Source: Cryobacterium melibiosiphilum (GTDB lineage Bacteria; Actinomycetota; Actinomycetes; Actinomycetales; Microbacteriaceae). From it: 64,000 nt of DNA. The notes under the pieces were generated by a model that was not told where the DNA came from, searched no databases, and saw only the letters and a program-made list of their open reading frames with translations. A program made the position numbers and the translations under genes. The stretch's first letter is position 1. The number at the start of each line of letters is the position of its first letter. The DNA is taken from assembly GCF_003602235.1 (NCBI RefSeq), contig NZ_QZVS01000095.1, forward strand, positions 62,356 through 126,355, written 5' to 3'. Positions 50,865 through 59,244 of the stretch are shown here, piece after piece.

Positions 50865-51557
50865 GTGACATCGCTCGATAGCGGCGGCAACGTGGGGGCT
50901 CTGATACCGGTGCCTGGCACTCGGTATGACCGTCCAGCCATCGAGCGGGCGCTGCGTTCCGCGTGGAATTTGCGCCGGCGCCCCCGTCACGGGGGCGCCG
51001 AGACGCAGACGCCTCGAGCGGCGGTCCCCGACAGTGCGCGGGCCGATCAAATTGCGGCGCGGTGGCTGCGCGGACTCATTCCTGCCGCGCCCGATCAGAA
51101 CACGATCGTCACCTTCGACAGCTGGCACCACCCGGGTGCGGCCACCGAAATCGCCGTCGACGCTCGGGGCATCCTCGCCGTTGCCAACCTGCCCGTCGTT
51201 CACACGGCCCTGCGCATCATCAATTCCGGGCATAGCGTCGTCGTGCAGGTGAGGACCGGGCAGACCGTGCGGGTGTGGGTGTTCAATCGCAAGAGCGTGC
51301 AGGCCATCGACGCTGCAACCCTCGAACAGAATCACCTGCGCAATGGTCTGGCGCTCGACCGGGGCGATGCATCTCGGCCCACCGGCGTCCGGTTCGCGAC
51401 GGGCTGGATCGTGACCGGCGAACCGGGCGGTGCCCGACGCGCGAAACCGGCCCGGAGCGAGAAACCGGCCCGGAGCGCGAAACCGGCCCGGAGCGCACGG
51501 GCGGCCCGGCAGATGGCCGGTCGCAGAAAGCCGGCACGGCTGCCGAAATCAGCATAG
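50865..51557 (+). CDS. Uncharacterised protein with basic repeat tail
   Basis: About 230 residues. The GTG at 50865 is chosen because GGGGAGG precedes it by 8 nt; an ATG at 50832 lies inside the palindrome. The middle part (VTFDSWHHPGAATEIAVDARG ... HSVVVQVRTGQTVRVWVFNR) looks like a compact beta-rich domain. The C-terminal ~45 residues are Lys/Arg/Ala-rich with KPARSEKPARSAKPARSA repeats and could bind DNA or RNA. No family is recognised. Divergent transcription from the ImmA/IrrE operon suggests co-regulation. Confidence 0.7.
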   Translation: MTSLDSGGNVGALIPVPGTRYDRPAIERALRSAWNLRRRPRHGGAETQTPRAAVPDSARADQIAARWLRGLIPAAPDQNTIVTFDSWHHPGAATEIAVDARGILAVANLPVVHTALRIINSGHSVVVQVRTGQTVRVWVFNRKSVQAIDAATLEQNHLRNGLALDRGDASRPTGVRFATGWIVTGEPGGARRAKPARSEKPARSAKPARSARAARQMAGRRKPARLPKSA

Positions 51558-51614
51558 GGTTTCTAAGAACAGCTCTTTTTTGCGCCAAACGGGCGAGGAG
51601 CAGCAGGGAGATTG

Positions 51615-52193
51615 ATGCTTTCATTCACCAGTCCCACGCAGCGGCTCACCCTGCGTACGCTCGGCCTGCTGGCCGCGGGAACCCTCGCGGCCCTCGTCGT
51701 CGGCACCGGAGGCGCTGCCGAGCCGGCGGTCGCCGCGAACAGCAGCCATCCCATCGGCTCCTGGGAGAAATATCCGTGGTCGTCGACGCTGTACCGGGTC
51801 GGTACCGAGTTCTCCGCGACCGCCCAGACCTACGCACAATGGGAAGCGGCTGGTTTCCCCGGATATGAAACCGAACTCGTTCTGGGCAGCAGCGTCTGGA
51901 ACTACGTCACCAACTCGGACGAAATCATCGTCGGCCCCATGACGAGCGACAACCACCCGCAGTTCGACCTGCCCCACCACGTGACACCGAGCGAGTGGGT
52001 CGCGATCGGCTCGCCGATGCCCACCAGCCAGCACCGCGTCGGATTCATCAAGACGGCCTCGAGCGACAATGTCTATGAGTGTGCCGGATATGAATCCACC
52101 TACCACCCGCGTTTGTTGAGCTACGACAGCTGGGCGCGATCGGGAACGCCGACGCCGGTTGTCGTCGCGTCGATCACGGCGCGTTGCCCCTGA
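51615..52193 (+). CDS. Secreted protein with WxxxG/Y repeats
   Basis: 192 residues. A twin-basic-poor signal peptide TLGLLAAGTLAALVVGTGGA ends near AVAA (about residue 36), predicting Sec export. The mature part has three similar segments, FSATAQTYAQWEAAGFPGYE, HHVTPSEWVAIGSPMP and RLLSYDSWARSGTPTP, matching short Trp/Gly repeats in exported Microbacteriaceae proteins. GGGAG precedes the ATG by about 5 nt. Function unknown. Confidence 0.7.
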   Translation: MLSFTSPTQRLTLRTLGLLAAGTLAALVVGTGGAAEPAVAANSSHPIGSWEKYPWSSTLYRVGTEFSATAQTYAQWEAAGFPGYETELVLGSSVWNYVTNSDEIIVGPMTSDNHPQFDLPHHVTPSEWVAIGSPMPTSQHRVGFIKTASSDNVYECAGYESTYHPRLLSYDSWARSGTPTPVVVASITARCP

Positions 52194-52219
52194 CACGCCC
52201 CTGACCGCGCGCCCCTGAC
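52186..52219 (+). repeat. Repeat of GCCCCTGAC including a stop codon
   Basis: Three copies (52186, 52197, 52211). The first contains the TGA of the secreted-protein gene. Confidence 0.85.
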
Positions 52220-52315
52220 CGGGCCGCCCCACCGTGCGCTGCACCCGGGGCGGCCGGGGCGTCGCAGTGTGTGACGCCCCGATTCGCGGCCCAGTCGTCG
52301 GTCCGGCGCGCCGGA

Positions 52316-52321
52316 TACGCT
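52316..52321 (+). promoter_or_regulatory. -10 element TACGCT of metH, leaderless
   Basis: TACGCT is 6 nt before the metH ATG, leaving no room for a 5' leader or a cobalamin riboswitch. Confidence 0.55.
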
Positions 52322-52327
52322 GGGCGG

Positions 52328-55300
52328 ATGAGCGAAACACCCCGCACGGAAACACCCCGCACGGCTGGAACGGTCCCCTTTCACCCCGGCCCGGCACATC
52401 CCGGCCAGGCGCAGGCCCCGCTGCCGGCTCGCTCTGCGGCCCTGCTGCACGCACTGCGCACGACCGTCGTCATCGCCGACGGCGCCATGGGCACCATGCT
52501 GCAGGAACACAACCCCACCCTCGACGACTACCAGCAGCTCGAGGGCTGCAACGAGATTCTCAACGTGAGCCGCCCCGACATCATCGCGGCCATCCACGAT
52601 GTCTACCTCGAAACCGGTATCGACGCCATCGAGACCAATACCTTCGGCGCGAACTGGTCCAACCTCTCCGACTACGGCATCGAAGACCGCATCGAAGAAC
52701 TCGCCCGGATCGGTGCCGAGATCGCCCGCGCCAGCGCCGAGGCCTTCGAGGCCCGCGACGGCCGCGTGCGCTGGGTGCTCGGGTCGATGGGCCCCGGAAC
52801 CAAGCTGCCGAGCCTCGGGCACACCACCTACGCGCACCTCAAGGCGACGTTCGCCGAGCAGGCCCTCGGCCTGATCCGCGGCGGCGCCGACGCGTTCCTC
52901 ATCGAAACCTCGCAGGACCTGCTGCAGACCAAGAGCGCGGTGAACGGATGCAAACAGGCCGTCGCCGAGAGCGGCATCCGTCTGCCCATTTTCGTCGAAG
53001 TGACGGTCGAGACCACCGGAACCATGCTGATGGGCAGTGAGATCGGCGCGGCGCTCACCGCGCTCGAACCGCTCGGAATCGACGCGATCGGCCTCAACTG
53101 CGCAACCGGGCCGACTGAGATGAGCGAGCACCTGCGGCACCTGTCGAAGTACTCGCGGGTGCCGGTGATCTGCATGCCCAACGCGGGGCTGCCGCAGCTG
53201 ACCAAGTCGGGCGCGAGCTATCCGCTGACCCCCGACCAGCTCGCCACCGCGCACGAGCAGTTCGTGAAGGAATTCGGGCTGGGCCTCGTGGGCGGATGCT
53301 GCGGCACCACCCCCGCACACCTGACCGCCGTGGTCGAACGGTTGCGGGGGACCCCCGTGAAGGAGCGCGTGCTCGAAAGAGACCCCGGAGTCGCGAGCCT
53401 GTACCAGCACGTCAGTTTCGACCAGGACAGTGCCTTTCTCGCGATCGGGGAGCGTACCAACGCCAACGGCTCGCGCGCTTTCCGCGATGCGATGCTCGCC
53501 GAGAACTGGGACGACTGCGTCGACATCGCCCGCAGCCAGGTACGTGACGGCGCCCACCTGCTCGACGTCTGCATCGACTACGTCGGCCGCGACGGCGTCG
53601 CCGACATGAAGCAGGTCGTCTCCCGGCTCGCGAGCGCGTCGACGCTGCCGCTCGTCGTCGATTCCACCGAACCCGCGGTGCTGCAGGCCGGCATGGAACT
53701 GATCGGCGGCCGCCCCGTCGTCAACTCGGTCAACTTCGAAGACGGCGAGAGCGCCACCTCACGGTTCGGCCGCATCATGCCGCTGGTGAAGGAGCACGGC
53801 GCCGCCGTGATCGCCCTGACTATCGACGAGGAGGGCCAGGCCCGCACCGCCGAGCACAAAGTGCGCATCGCGACCCGGCTCGTCGACACGCTCGTCAACG
53901 TCTGGGGGATGCGGGTCGAGGACATCATCGTCGACGCCCTCACCTTTCCGATCGCGACCGGTCAGGAGGAAACCCGCCGCGACGGCATCGAGACCATCGA
54001 GGCGATTCGCCAGATCAAAGCCAAGTATCCCGGCATCCACACCACCCTCGGCGTGTCGAACGTGTCGTTCGGGTTGAACCCGGCGGCCCGTTCGGTGCTC
54101 AACTCGGTGTTCCTGCACGAGGCAACCGAGGCCGGCCTCGACTCGGCGATCGTGAACTCGGCCAAGATCGTGCCGCTCGCCTCGGTGCCAGACGATCGCC
54201 GCAAGGTCGCCCTCGACCTGGTCTGGGACCGCCGCGAGTACGACGCCGAGGGCACCCTCACCTACGACCCGCTCGTCGCGCTGCTCGACCTGTTCGCCGG
54301 CGTCGATTCCGCCGCCCTGAAGGACGAACGCGCCGCCGAACTCGCCGCGCTGCCGGTGGGGGAACGCCTGGAGCGTCGCATCATCGACGGTGAGGCCAAG
54401 GGCCTCGAGGCCGACCTCGACCTCGCCCGCGCCGGCGGACTGAGCGCCCTCGACATCGTCAACGTGCACCTGCTCGTGGGTATGCAGGTCGTCGGCGCCC
54501 GGTTCGGCAGCGGCGAGATGCAGCTGCCGTTCGTGCTGCAGTCTGCCGAGGTCATGAAGGCCGCCGTCGCCCTGCTCGAACCCCACATGGAGAAATCCGA
54601 GGCGGCCGGCAAGGGCACGATCGTGCTCGGCACCGTGCGGGGCGACGTGCACGACATCGGCAAGAACCTCGTCGACATCATCCTCACCAACAACGGCTAC
54701 GACGTGATCAATATCGGCATCAAACAGCCGATCGCGGAGTTCATCCGGGTCGCCGAGGAGCAGAACGCCGACGTCATCGGCATGAGTGGGCTGCTCGTGA
54801 AGTCGACCGTGGTGATGAAGGAGAACCTGCTTGAACTCGAGTCGCGCGGGCTCGCTCTGAAATGGCCGATTCTGCTCGGCGGCGCTGCGTTGACGAGGTC
54901 GTATGTCGAAGACGACCTCGACAGCGTCTTCGGCGGCCAGGTGCGCTACGCCCGCGACGCCTTCGAGGGCCTCGCCCTGATGGAGCCGCTCGTCGCGATC
55001 GCCCGCGGCGCCGACCCCGCTTCCGTGGGCCTGCCAGCGCTGAAGAAGCGCATCCACAAGAAGAGCCTGCTCACCCTGACCGAACCCGAGGAGATGCCGA
55101 CCCGCTCGGAGGTCGCCCGGGACAACACGATTCCGGTGCCGCCGTTCTGGGGCACCCGTATCGTCAAAGGCGTGGCGCTGGCCGAGTTCTCGGCCTTCCT
55201 CGACGAACGCGCCACGTTCATGGGGCAGTGGGGCCTGAAGCCCAGCCGCGCCGAAGATGGCGCGAGCTACCAGGAACTCGTCGACACGGTCGGTCGGCCC

Positions 55301-55990
55301 AGGCTGCGCTACTGGCTCGACCGCATTCTCGGGGAGGGGATGCTCGACGCATCCGTCGCCTACGGCTACTTTCCCGCCGTCGCCGAGGGCAACGACCTCG
55401 TTGTGCTGCACCACGGCGACGACCCCACCGGCCTCGTCGGCCCGGCCGGCCTGCTCGCGCCCGACGGCGGCTCGGGCGGCGTCGTCGGCAGCGACCGGCT
55501 GCGGTTCAACTTTCCCCGGCAGCGCCGCGACAAGCATCTCTGCCTGGCCGACTTCGTGCGGCCGAGAGAGAGCGCGCAGACGGATGTTGTCGCGCTGCAA
55601 CTCGTCACGGCCGGCTCCCACGTCGACTCGGTCACCGCGAAGCTGTTCGCCGATAACTCATACCGCGACTACATGGAACTCAACGGGCTCACCATGCAGC
55701 TCACCGAGGCCCTCGCCGAGTACTGGCACTCCCGCATCCGCGCCGAATTCGGGGTCGGCGGTGAAGACCCGACCGACGTCGCCGGCATGTTCAAGCTCGA
55801 ATACCGCGGCGCGCGCTTCTCGCTGGGGTACCCGGCCTGCCCCGAGATGGAGGACCGCCGCAAGGTCGTCGAGCTGCTGAAGCCCGAGCGCATGGGCGTC
55901 GTGCTGTCGGAGGAGCTACAGCTGCACCCGGAGCAGTCGACGGATGCCTTCGTGTTTCACCACCCGGAGGCCAAGTACTTCTCGGTGTAG
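52328..55990 (+). CDS. metH: Cobalamin-dependent methionine synthase
   Basis: 1220 residues, full length. Domains in order: homocysteine-binding barrel (about 35-340) with zinc Cys residues in LNCATG and GGCCGTTPAH; pterin-binding barrel (about 365-625, GERTNANGSRAF and LGVSNVSFGLNPAARS); cobalamin cap and B12-binding Rossmann domain with the axial His in VHDIGKNLVD (about 772); and the S-adenosylmethionine reactivation domain (about 930-1220, RAEFGVGGEDPTD ... YRGARFSLGYPACPE). It methylates homocysteine using methyltetrahydrofolate. A short ETPRTETPRT repeat lies at the N-terminus. Confidence 0.97.
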   Translation: MSETPRTETPRTAGTVPFHPGPAHPGQAQAPLPARSAALLHALRTTVVIADGAMGTMLQEHNPTLDDYQQLEGCNEILNVSRPDIIAAIHDVYLETGIDAIETNTFGANWSNLSDYGIEDRIEELARIGAEIARASAEAFEARDGRVRWVLGSMGPGTKLPSLGHTTYAHLKATFAEQALGLIRGGADAFLIETSQDLLQTKSAVNGCKQAVAESGIRLPIFVEVTVETTGTMLMGSEIGAALTALEPLGIDAIGLNCATGPTEMSEHLRHLSKYSRVPVICMPNAGLPQLTKSGASYPLTPDQLATAHEQFVKEFGLGLVGGCCGTTPAHLTAVVERLRGTPVKERVLERDPGVASLYQHVSFDQDSAFLAIGERTNANGSRAFRDAMLAENWDDCVDIARSQVRDGAHLLDVCIDYVGRDGVADMKQVVSRLASASTLPLVVDSTEPAVLQAGMELIGGRPVVNSVNFEDGESATSRFGRIMPLVKEHGAAVIALTIDEEGQARTAEHKVRIATRLVDTLVNVWGMRVEDIIVDALTFPIATGQEETRRDGIETIEAIRQIKAKYPGIHTTLGVSNVSFGLNPAARSVLNSVFLHEATEAGLDSAIVNSAKIVPLASVPDDRRKVALDLVWDRREYDAEGTLTYDPLVALLDLFAGVDSAALKDERAAELAALPVGERLERRIIDGEAKGLEADLDLARAGGLSALDIVNVHLLVGMQVVGARFGSGEMQLPFVLQSAEVMKAAVALLEPHMEKSEAAGKGTIVLGTVRGDVHDIGKNLVDIILTNNGYDVINIGIKQPIAEFIRVAEEQNADVIGMSGLLVKSTVVMKENLLELESRGLALKWPILLGGAALTRSYVEDDLDSVFGGQVRYARDAFEGLALMEPLVAIARGADPASVGLPALKKRIHKKSLLTLTEPEEMPTRSEVARDNTIPVPPFWGTRIVKGVALAEFSAFLDERATFMGQWGLKPSRAEDGASYQELVDTVGRPRLRYWLDRILGEGMLDASVAYGYFPAVAEGNDLVVLHHGDDPTGLVGPAGLLAPDGGSGGVVGSDRLRFNFPRQRRDKHLCLADFVRPRESAQTDVVALQLVTAGSHVDSVTAKLFADNSYRDYMELNGLTMQLTEALAEYWHSRIRAEFGVGGEDPTDVAGMFKLEYRGARFSLGYPACPEMEDRRKVVELLKPERMGVVLSEELQLHPEQSTDAFVFHHPEAKYFSV

Positions 55991-56102
55991 CTCCTTGATC
56001 TGTTGATTCTCGCGCGACCTTCACGACGCACGCCTGATCGTTGCACTCACCTCGCCGCTCGCGAGCTGGATATAGCCGTGCGAACGTGGGTTCGCGGGGC
56101 TT

Positions 56103-56492
56103 CTAGGCGCCTTGCTGGTCGACAGGGGGGTGTTCGGCGACGCAGAAGAGGTTACCTTCCGGATCGGCAAGGGTGGTCCACTCCACGTGCGGGTACTCGT
56201 CCAGGACATCCCAGTGGTAGACGGCACCGAGACGGATCAGACGTTCGACCTCCGCCTGTCGCGACCCCCACGGGACCGTCAGGTCCAGGTGAGAGGCCTG
56301 ATGTGCGGGGCGGGGAGCCGTCTCGGGCTGGAAAAACATCGCGAATCCACTCGGGCCGACAGGGGGCAGGTAGACGCTGTTGCCACCGGGAGACGGCAGG
56401 GCGCCGGTGACGGCCGCCCAAAAATCGGCAAGCGTGGTTGGATTCTGAGCCTCGAGGTTGATCGCACCGAGGGTGATCTGATGAGTCGTCAT
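56103..56492 (-). CDS. VOC-family (glyoxalase/bleomycin resistance-like) protein
   Basis: 129 residues. Typical: ITLGAINLEAQNPTTLADFWAAVTG at the start, HLDLTVPWGSRQAEVERLIRLGA in the second module and TLADPEGNLFCVAEHP at the end, with metal-ligand-like His and Glu. The dioxygenase or lyase activity is unknown. MTTHQITLG is chosen from the TATCGT -10. Confidence 0.9.
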   Translation of the reverse strand: MTTHQITLGAINLEAQNPTTLADFWAAVTGALPSPGGNSVYLPPVGPSGFAMFFQPETAPRPAHQASHLDLTVPWGSRQAEVERLIRLGAVYHWDVLDEYPHVEWTTLADPEGNLFCVAEHPPVDQQGA

Positions 56493-56499
56493 TGGAGCC

Positions 56500-56505
56500 A
56501 CGATA
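56500..56505 (-). promoter_or_regulatory. -10 element TATCGT, leaderless
   Basis: TATCGT (minus strand) is 7 nt before the ATG at 56492. Confidence 0.45.
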
Positions 56506-56826
56506 TCAAGGCCTCCACGGGGTTCACTGCGGGGTGAGAAACCACGGATGCTGAGGCCCGCCGACAGCGCGCACAGTTTTCCACAGGGTCGCGATGTGGC
56601 GAGTTATCCACAGGAAGCCCTGATCATGGGGCTTTTGTCGGAGGCGCTGTCGGAGGGAATGTCAGTGGTGGGTGAGAAAATTTCACTATGACAACCTTCC
56701 ACCGATGCCCTCCAAGCCAGCACCGCGCTCGTCGCCGCTGCTGTCGCCGCTGCTGTTGCCGCGGCGGTCGGCGGGCGGTTCTGTTGTGACGCAGATGGGG
56801 TTAGTGCCGCTCGCGATCTGGAGGGC

Positions 56827-57957
56827 ATGAGCGATGCCGAGCTGCTCACGGTCACGGACGCGATCTTCGCCGCGAAGCGGCAGGTCGAGGCCCTCGCGGC
56901 CCGGGCGGCCGGTGAGCTGGCCGACCGGTTCACGCACGACTCGGGCGCGCACGGCGTCGCGGCGAAAACCGGGTGCCGTAACGCGCGCGTGCTGCTGACC
57001 GACGTCGACCAGATCTCGATGGGCGAAGCCAGCCGGCTCTGCCGGGTCGGGTCGGCGACCCGGCCGCGGGTGAGCCTGCTCGGTGAACGGATGCCGCCCG
57101 AATACCCGCAGGTGGCCGCGGCCCTCGACGTGGACGGGATCGAACCCCGCGAAGAAGTGCTCGTCGGCCGCCGTTCATTGGTGCGCACGGTGCTGCCCAA
57201 CGGCATGAAACGCTACATTCTCGAGGCCGACCCGGTCTCGGCGGCGTTCTTCGACACCGCGATCGACGCCCTCGTCGGCGCCGAACTGCGTAAGCCCCGG
57301 TTCGAACCGACCGAGACCGCACCGTCCACCGATGAAGATGAATGCGGCGAACCACACCTGCAGCTGGCCGAGACGCGCACGATCCAGCAGATGTACTTCG
57401 ACGCGTTCGTCGAGATCGTGCGGCACGGCCTCAGCTGCACCCAAGGCCCCGGGCCGCTGAACCACACCACCGTCATCGTAAGGATGACCCTCCACTCCCT
57501 GCTCGACGGCCTCGGCGAGGCCCAACTCGACGGCATCGAACAGCCCATCAGCGCCGGAACCGCCCGCCGCATGGCCGCCGACGCCCACATCATCCCGATG
57601 GTCCTCGGCGGCGACAGCGAAGTGCTCGACTTCGGCGTCGGCCGACGCCTCTTCAGCCGCGCCCAGAAACTGGCCCTGGCCGAACGCGACGGCGGCTGCG
57701 CCACCCCCGGCTGCAACCGACCACCCAGCTACACCCAAGCCCACCATATTTTGTGGTGGAAAGCCCACGGCGGACCCACCGACCTCACAAACGGGGTCCT
57801 GCAGTGCGGACCCTGCCACCACCGCATTCACGAGGAGGGCTGGGACATCGTCGTCACACACAACGTGGTCTGGTTCATTCCGCCGACGAGCATCGATCCG
57901 AACCGCAGACCACGCCGCGGCGGACGACCACCCCTCCTCCAGCCGAAAGGACACTAG
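56827..57957 (+). CDS. DUF222/HNH endonuclease-like protein, N-terminus lost by frameshift
   Basis: 376 residues from an internal ATG. DUF222 fills the first ~270 residues. The HNH domain is intact: GCATPGCNRPPSYTQAHHIL, WWKAHGGPTDLTNGVLQC and CHHRIH. Upstream, the same frame codes for a typical DUF222 N-terminus (STDALQASTALVAAAVAAA ... SAARDLEG) back to 56692 but has no start codon; an ATG ACA ACC at 56688 is one base out of frame. The gene has therefore probably lost its start by a 1-nt indel, and the product may be shortened. An 11-codon ORF (56795) ends in ATGA at this start. These abundant paralogues have no proven role. Confidence 0.8.
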   Translation: MSDAELLTVTDAIFAAKRQVEALAARAAGELADRFTHDSGAHGVAAKTGCRNARVLLTDVDQISMGEASRLCRVGSATRPRVSLLGERMPPEYPQVAAALDVDGIEPREEVLVGRRSLVRTVLPNGMKRYILEADPVSAAFFDTAIDALVGAELRKPRFEPTETAPSTDEDECGEPHLQLAETRTIQQMYFDAFVEIVRHGLSCTQGPGPLNHTTVIVRMTLHSLLDGLGEAQLDGIEQPISAGTARRMAADAHIIPMVLGGDSEVLDFGVGRRLFSRAQKLALAERDGGCATPGCNRPPSYTQAHHILWWKAHGGPTDLTNGVLQCGPCHHRIHEEGWDIVVTHNVVWFIPPTSIDPNRRPRRGGRPPLLQPKGH

Positions 57958-57993
57958 CTGGTGCCGGTGGGCCTGCGTAGCGAACAGGTTGCT

Positions 57994-58395
57994 TCAGTTT
58001 CGCTTTACGGCGTTCGAGTTCGCGATCCCCCACACGAAGGACAGCGCGAGTAGCTGTGCAGTGGCAAGGCCCAGCAGCGGGGAGAAGAAGATCGTGGCGA
58101 GCACGAGTTCGATCACGGACAGGAACAGTGCGGCGGCGCCGACGGTTGCGAACCCCTGCCTGGCTAGGTCGCGGTCCCGTTCGTCACGATACTCGATGGC
58201 GTTGATACGGGTGATGTCGCGGGAGTTGGGGCGGCGCGCGTACAGCGCAATCCCGAGCCCCGTTATGCCGGGAATGAGCAGCAGAAGCGCGCCGAACCAA
58301 TTCTGAGTGAGAGCCGCGACAAGCGCTCCCGCGCAGAGCGTGCTGACTAAGACGAGGTTGGTGGTCGAGATGGGCGAGCGGTTACTTTTCTGCAA
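57994..58395 (-). CDS. Small membrane protein of the XRE pair
   Basis: About 133 residues from a TTG that overlaps the end of the XRE gene; the start is uncertain. Four membrane segments with a charged central loop RINAIEYRDERDRDLARQGF, in which the Asp-Glu-Arg-Asp-Arg stretch resembles the DUF2178-type proteins often paired with small XRE regulators. It is probably controlled by, or signals to, the regulator next to it. Confidence 0.65.
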   Translation of the reverse strand: MQKSNRSPISTTNLVLVSTLCAGALVAALTQNWFGALLLLIPGITGLGIALYARRPNSRDITRINAIEYRDERDRDLARQGFATVGAAALFLSVIELVLATIFFSPLLGLATAQLLALSFVWGIANSNAVKRN

Positions 58396-58579
58396 TGTGA
58401 AACACTTCCTCAACGGTGGATTCGAAGTACCGGGCCAGCCGAACGGCCAGAACCAGGGATGGATCGTAACGCCCGGTCTCGATGGCATTTATGGTCTGGC
58501 GCGACACTCCCAAGGCCGCGCCAAGGGCGGCCTGGGAGAGGCCAACGGCTTGACGCCTGACTCTGATCTCGGACTCCAT
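58382..58579 (-). CDS. XRE-family regulator (small, YozG/SinR-like)
   Basis: 65 residues, little more than one HTH: RVRRQAVGLSQAALGAALGV followed by SRQTINAIETGRYDPSLVLAV. The size and the GRYDPS motif match small single-domain XRE proteins that pair with a membrane protein. It is first in a two-gene operon. A near-perfect palindrome 30-47 bp upstream is a likely operator. Confidence 0.92.
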   Translation of the reverse strand: MESEIRVRRQAVGLSQAALGAALGVSRQTINAIETGRYDPSLVLAVRLARYFESTVEEVFHIAEK

Positions 58580-58608
58580 ATGACAAGCCTGCTTTACAGT
58601 CGCTGCTG

Positions 58609-58626
58609 TGTCAAGCTAGCTTGTCA
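58609..58626. promoter_or_regulatory. Palindrome upstream of the XRE gene
   Basis: TGTCAAGCTAGCTTGTCA: the central 12 bp CAAGCTAGCTTG are a perfect palindrome, and the outer bases pair except for one position. On the minus strand it contains TTGACA, a possible -35. A half-site TGACAAGC recurs at 58581-58588 next to the ATG. Confidence 0.6.
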
Positions 58627-58799
58627 TGTTGGCATCGCCAAGCCCCGCCCGATTGCCATTGTGTAGGGCAGCAGCCGTGGGGGTATGCGGGCACTGGACC
58701 CCGCACGACTCTGGCTCGCGCACGAGCACGAACCTTGGCGACCCGCGGTGTGAGGTTGCTGTTCGGGCGGCCTGTTGTTCTCGGGCTAGCCGGTTTCGG

Positions 58800-59171
58800 C
58801 TACCTTCCCGGGTCGGCCAGCCGACCGGTCGGATAGCTGCCGGGGTCGTACATGAATGCGCGCAACTCTTGCGAGCATCGGCAGGCGACCGCGATCGTGC
58901 GCGCCCACGCGACGGCATCCGCGCGCGTCGGCAGCTCCAAGATGGTGAACCCGCCCGTGAGCTCGCTCCCCGGGTAGGCCTGGGCGCTCACGGACCCGTC
59001 GGCGGCGACCAGCACGGGGCCCAGCTGCTCGTCGATGCCACCGCCGTAGACATAGACGCCGGCCGCTTTCGCTTCCTCGATCACGGCGCGAGACTCGGCG
59101 GCGACAATCGGGAACTCCTCGTCGGTGAGCACCATGGCTTCGCTGGGAAAAGAGATGAGGTAGGCAGTCAT
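58800..59171 (-). CDS. YCII/DGPF-domain protein
   Basis: 123 residues. A ferredoxin-like YCII fold is suggested by MTAYLISFPSEAMVLTDEEF, AGVYVYGGGIDEQLGPVLV and GGFTILELPTRADAVAWARTIA. Such proteins are common beside ECF sigma factors; none is adjacent here. The start is the ATG directly before TAYLIS. Confidence 0.85.
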   Translation of the reverse strand: MTAYLISFPSEAMVLTDEEFPIVAAESRAVIEEAKAAGVYVYGGGIDEQLGPVLVAADGSVSAQAYPGSELTGGFTILELPTRADAVAWARTIAVACRCSQELRAFMYDPGSYPTGRLADPGR

Positions 59172-59244
59172 GTGTTGATGGTGGCCCTCATCGGGCCTGA
59201 CAGCAACGGAGTTCCCTGACTCGACCGCCCCCGTCACCGCCCGA

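Noticed and set aside
52194-52327. Possible cobalamin riboswitch before metH.
   Set aside because: The gap is only 134 bp, contains the GCCCCTGAC repeat, shows no B12-box-like sequence, and the -10 element lies 6 nt before the ATG.
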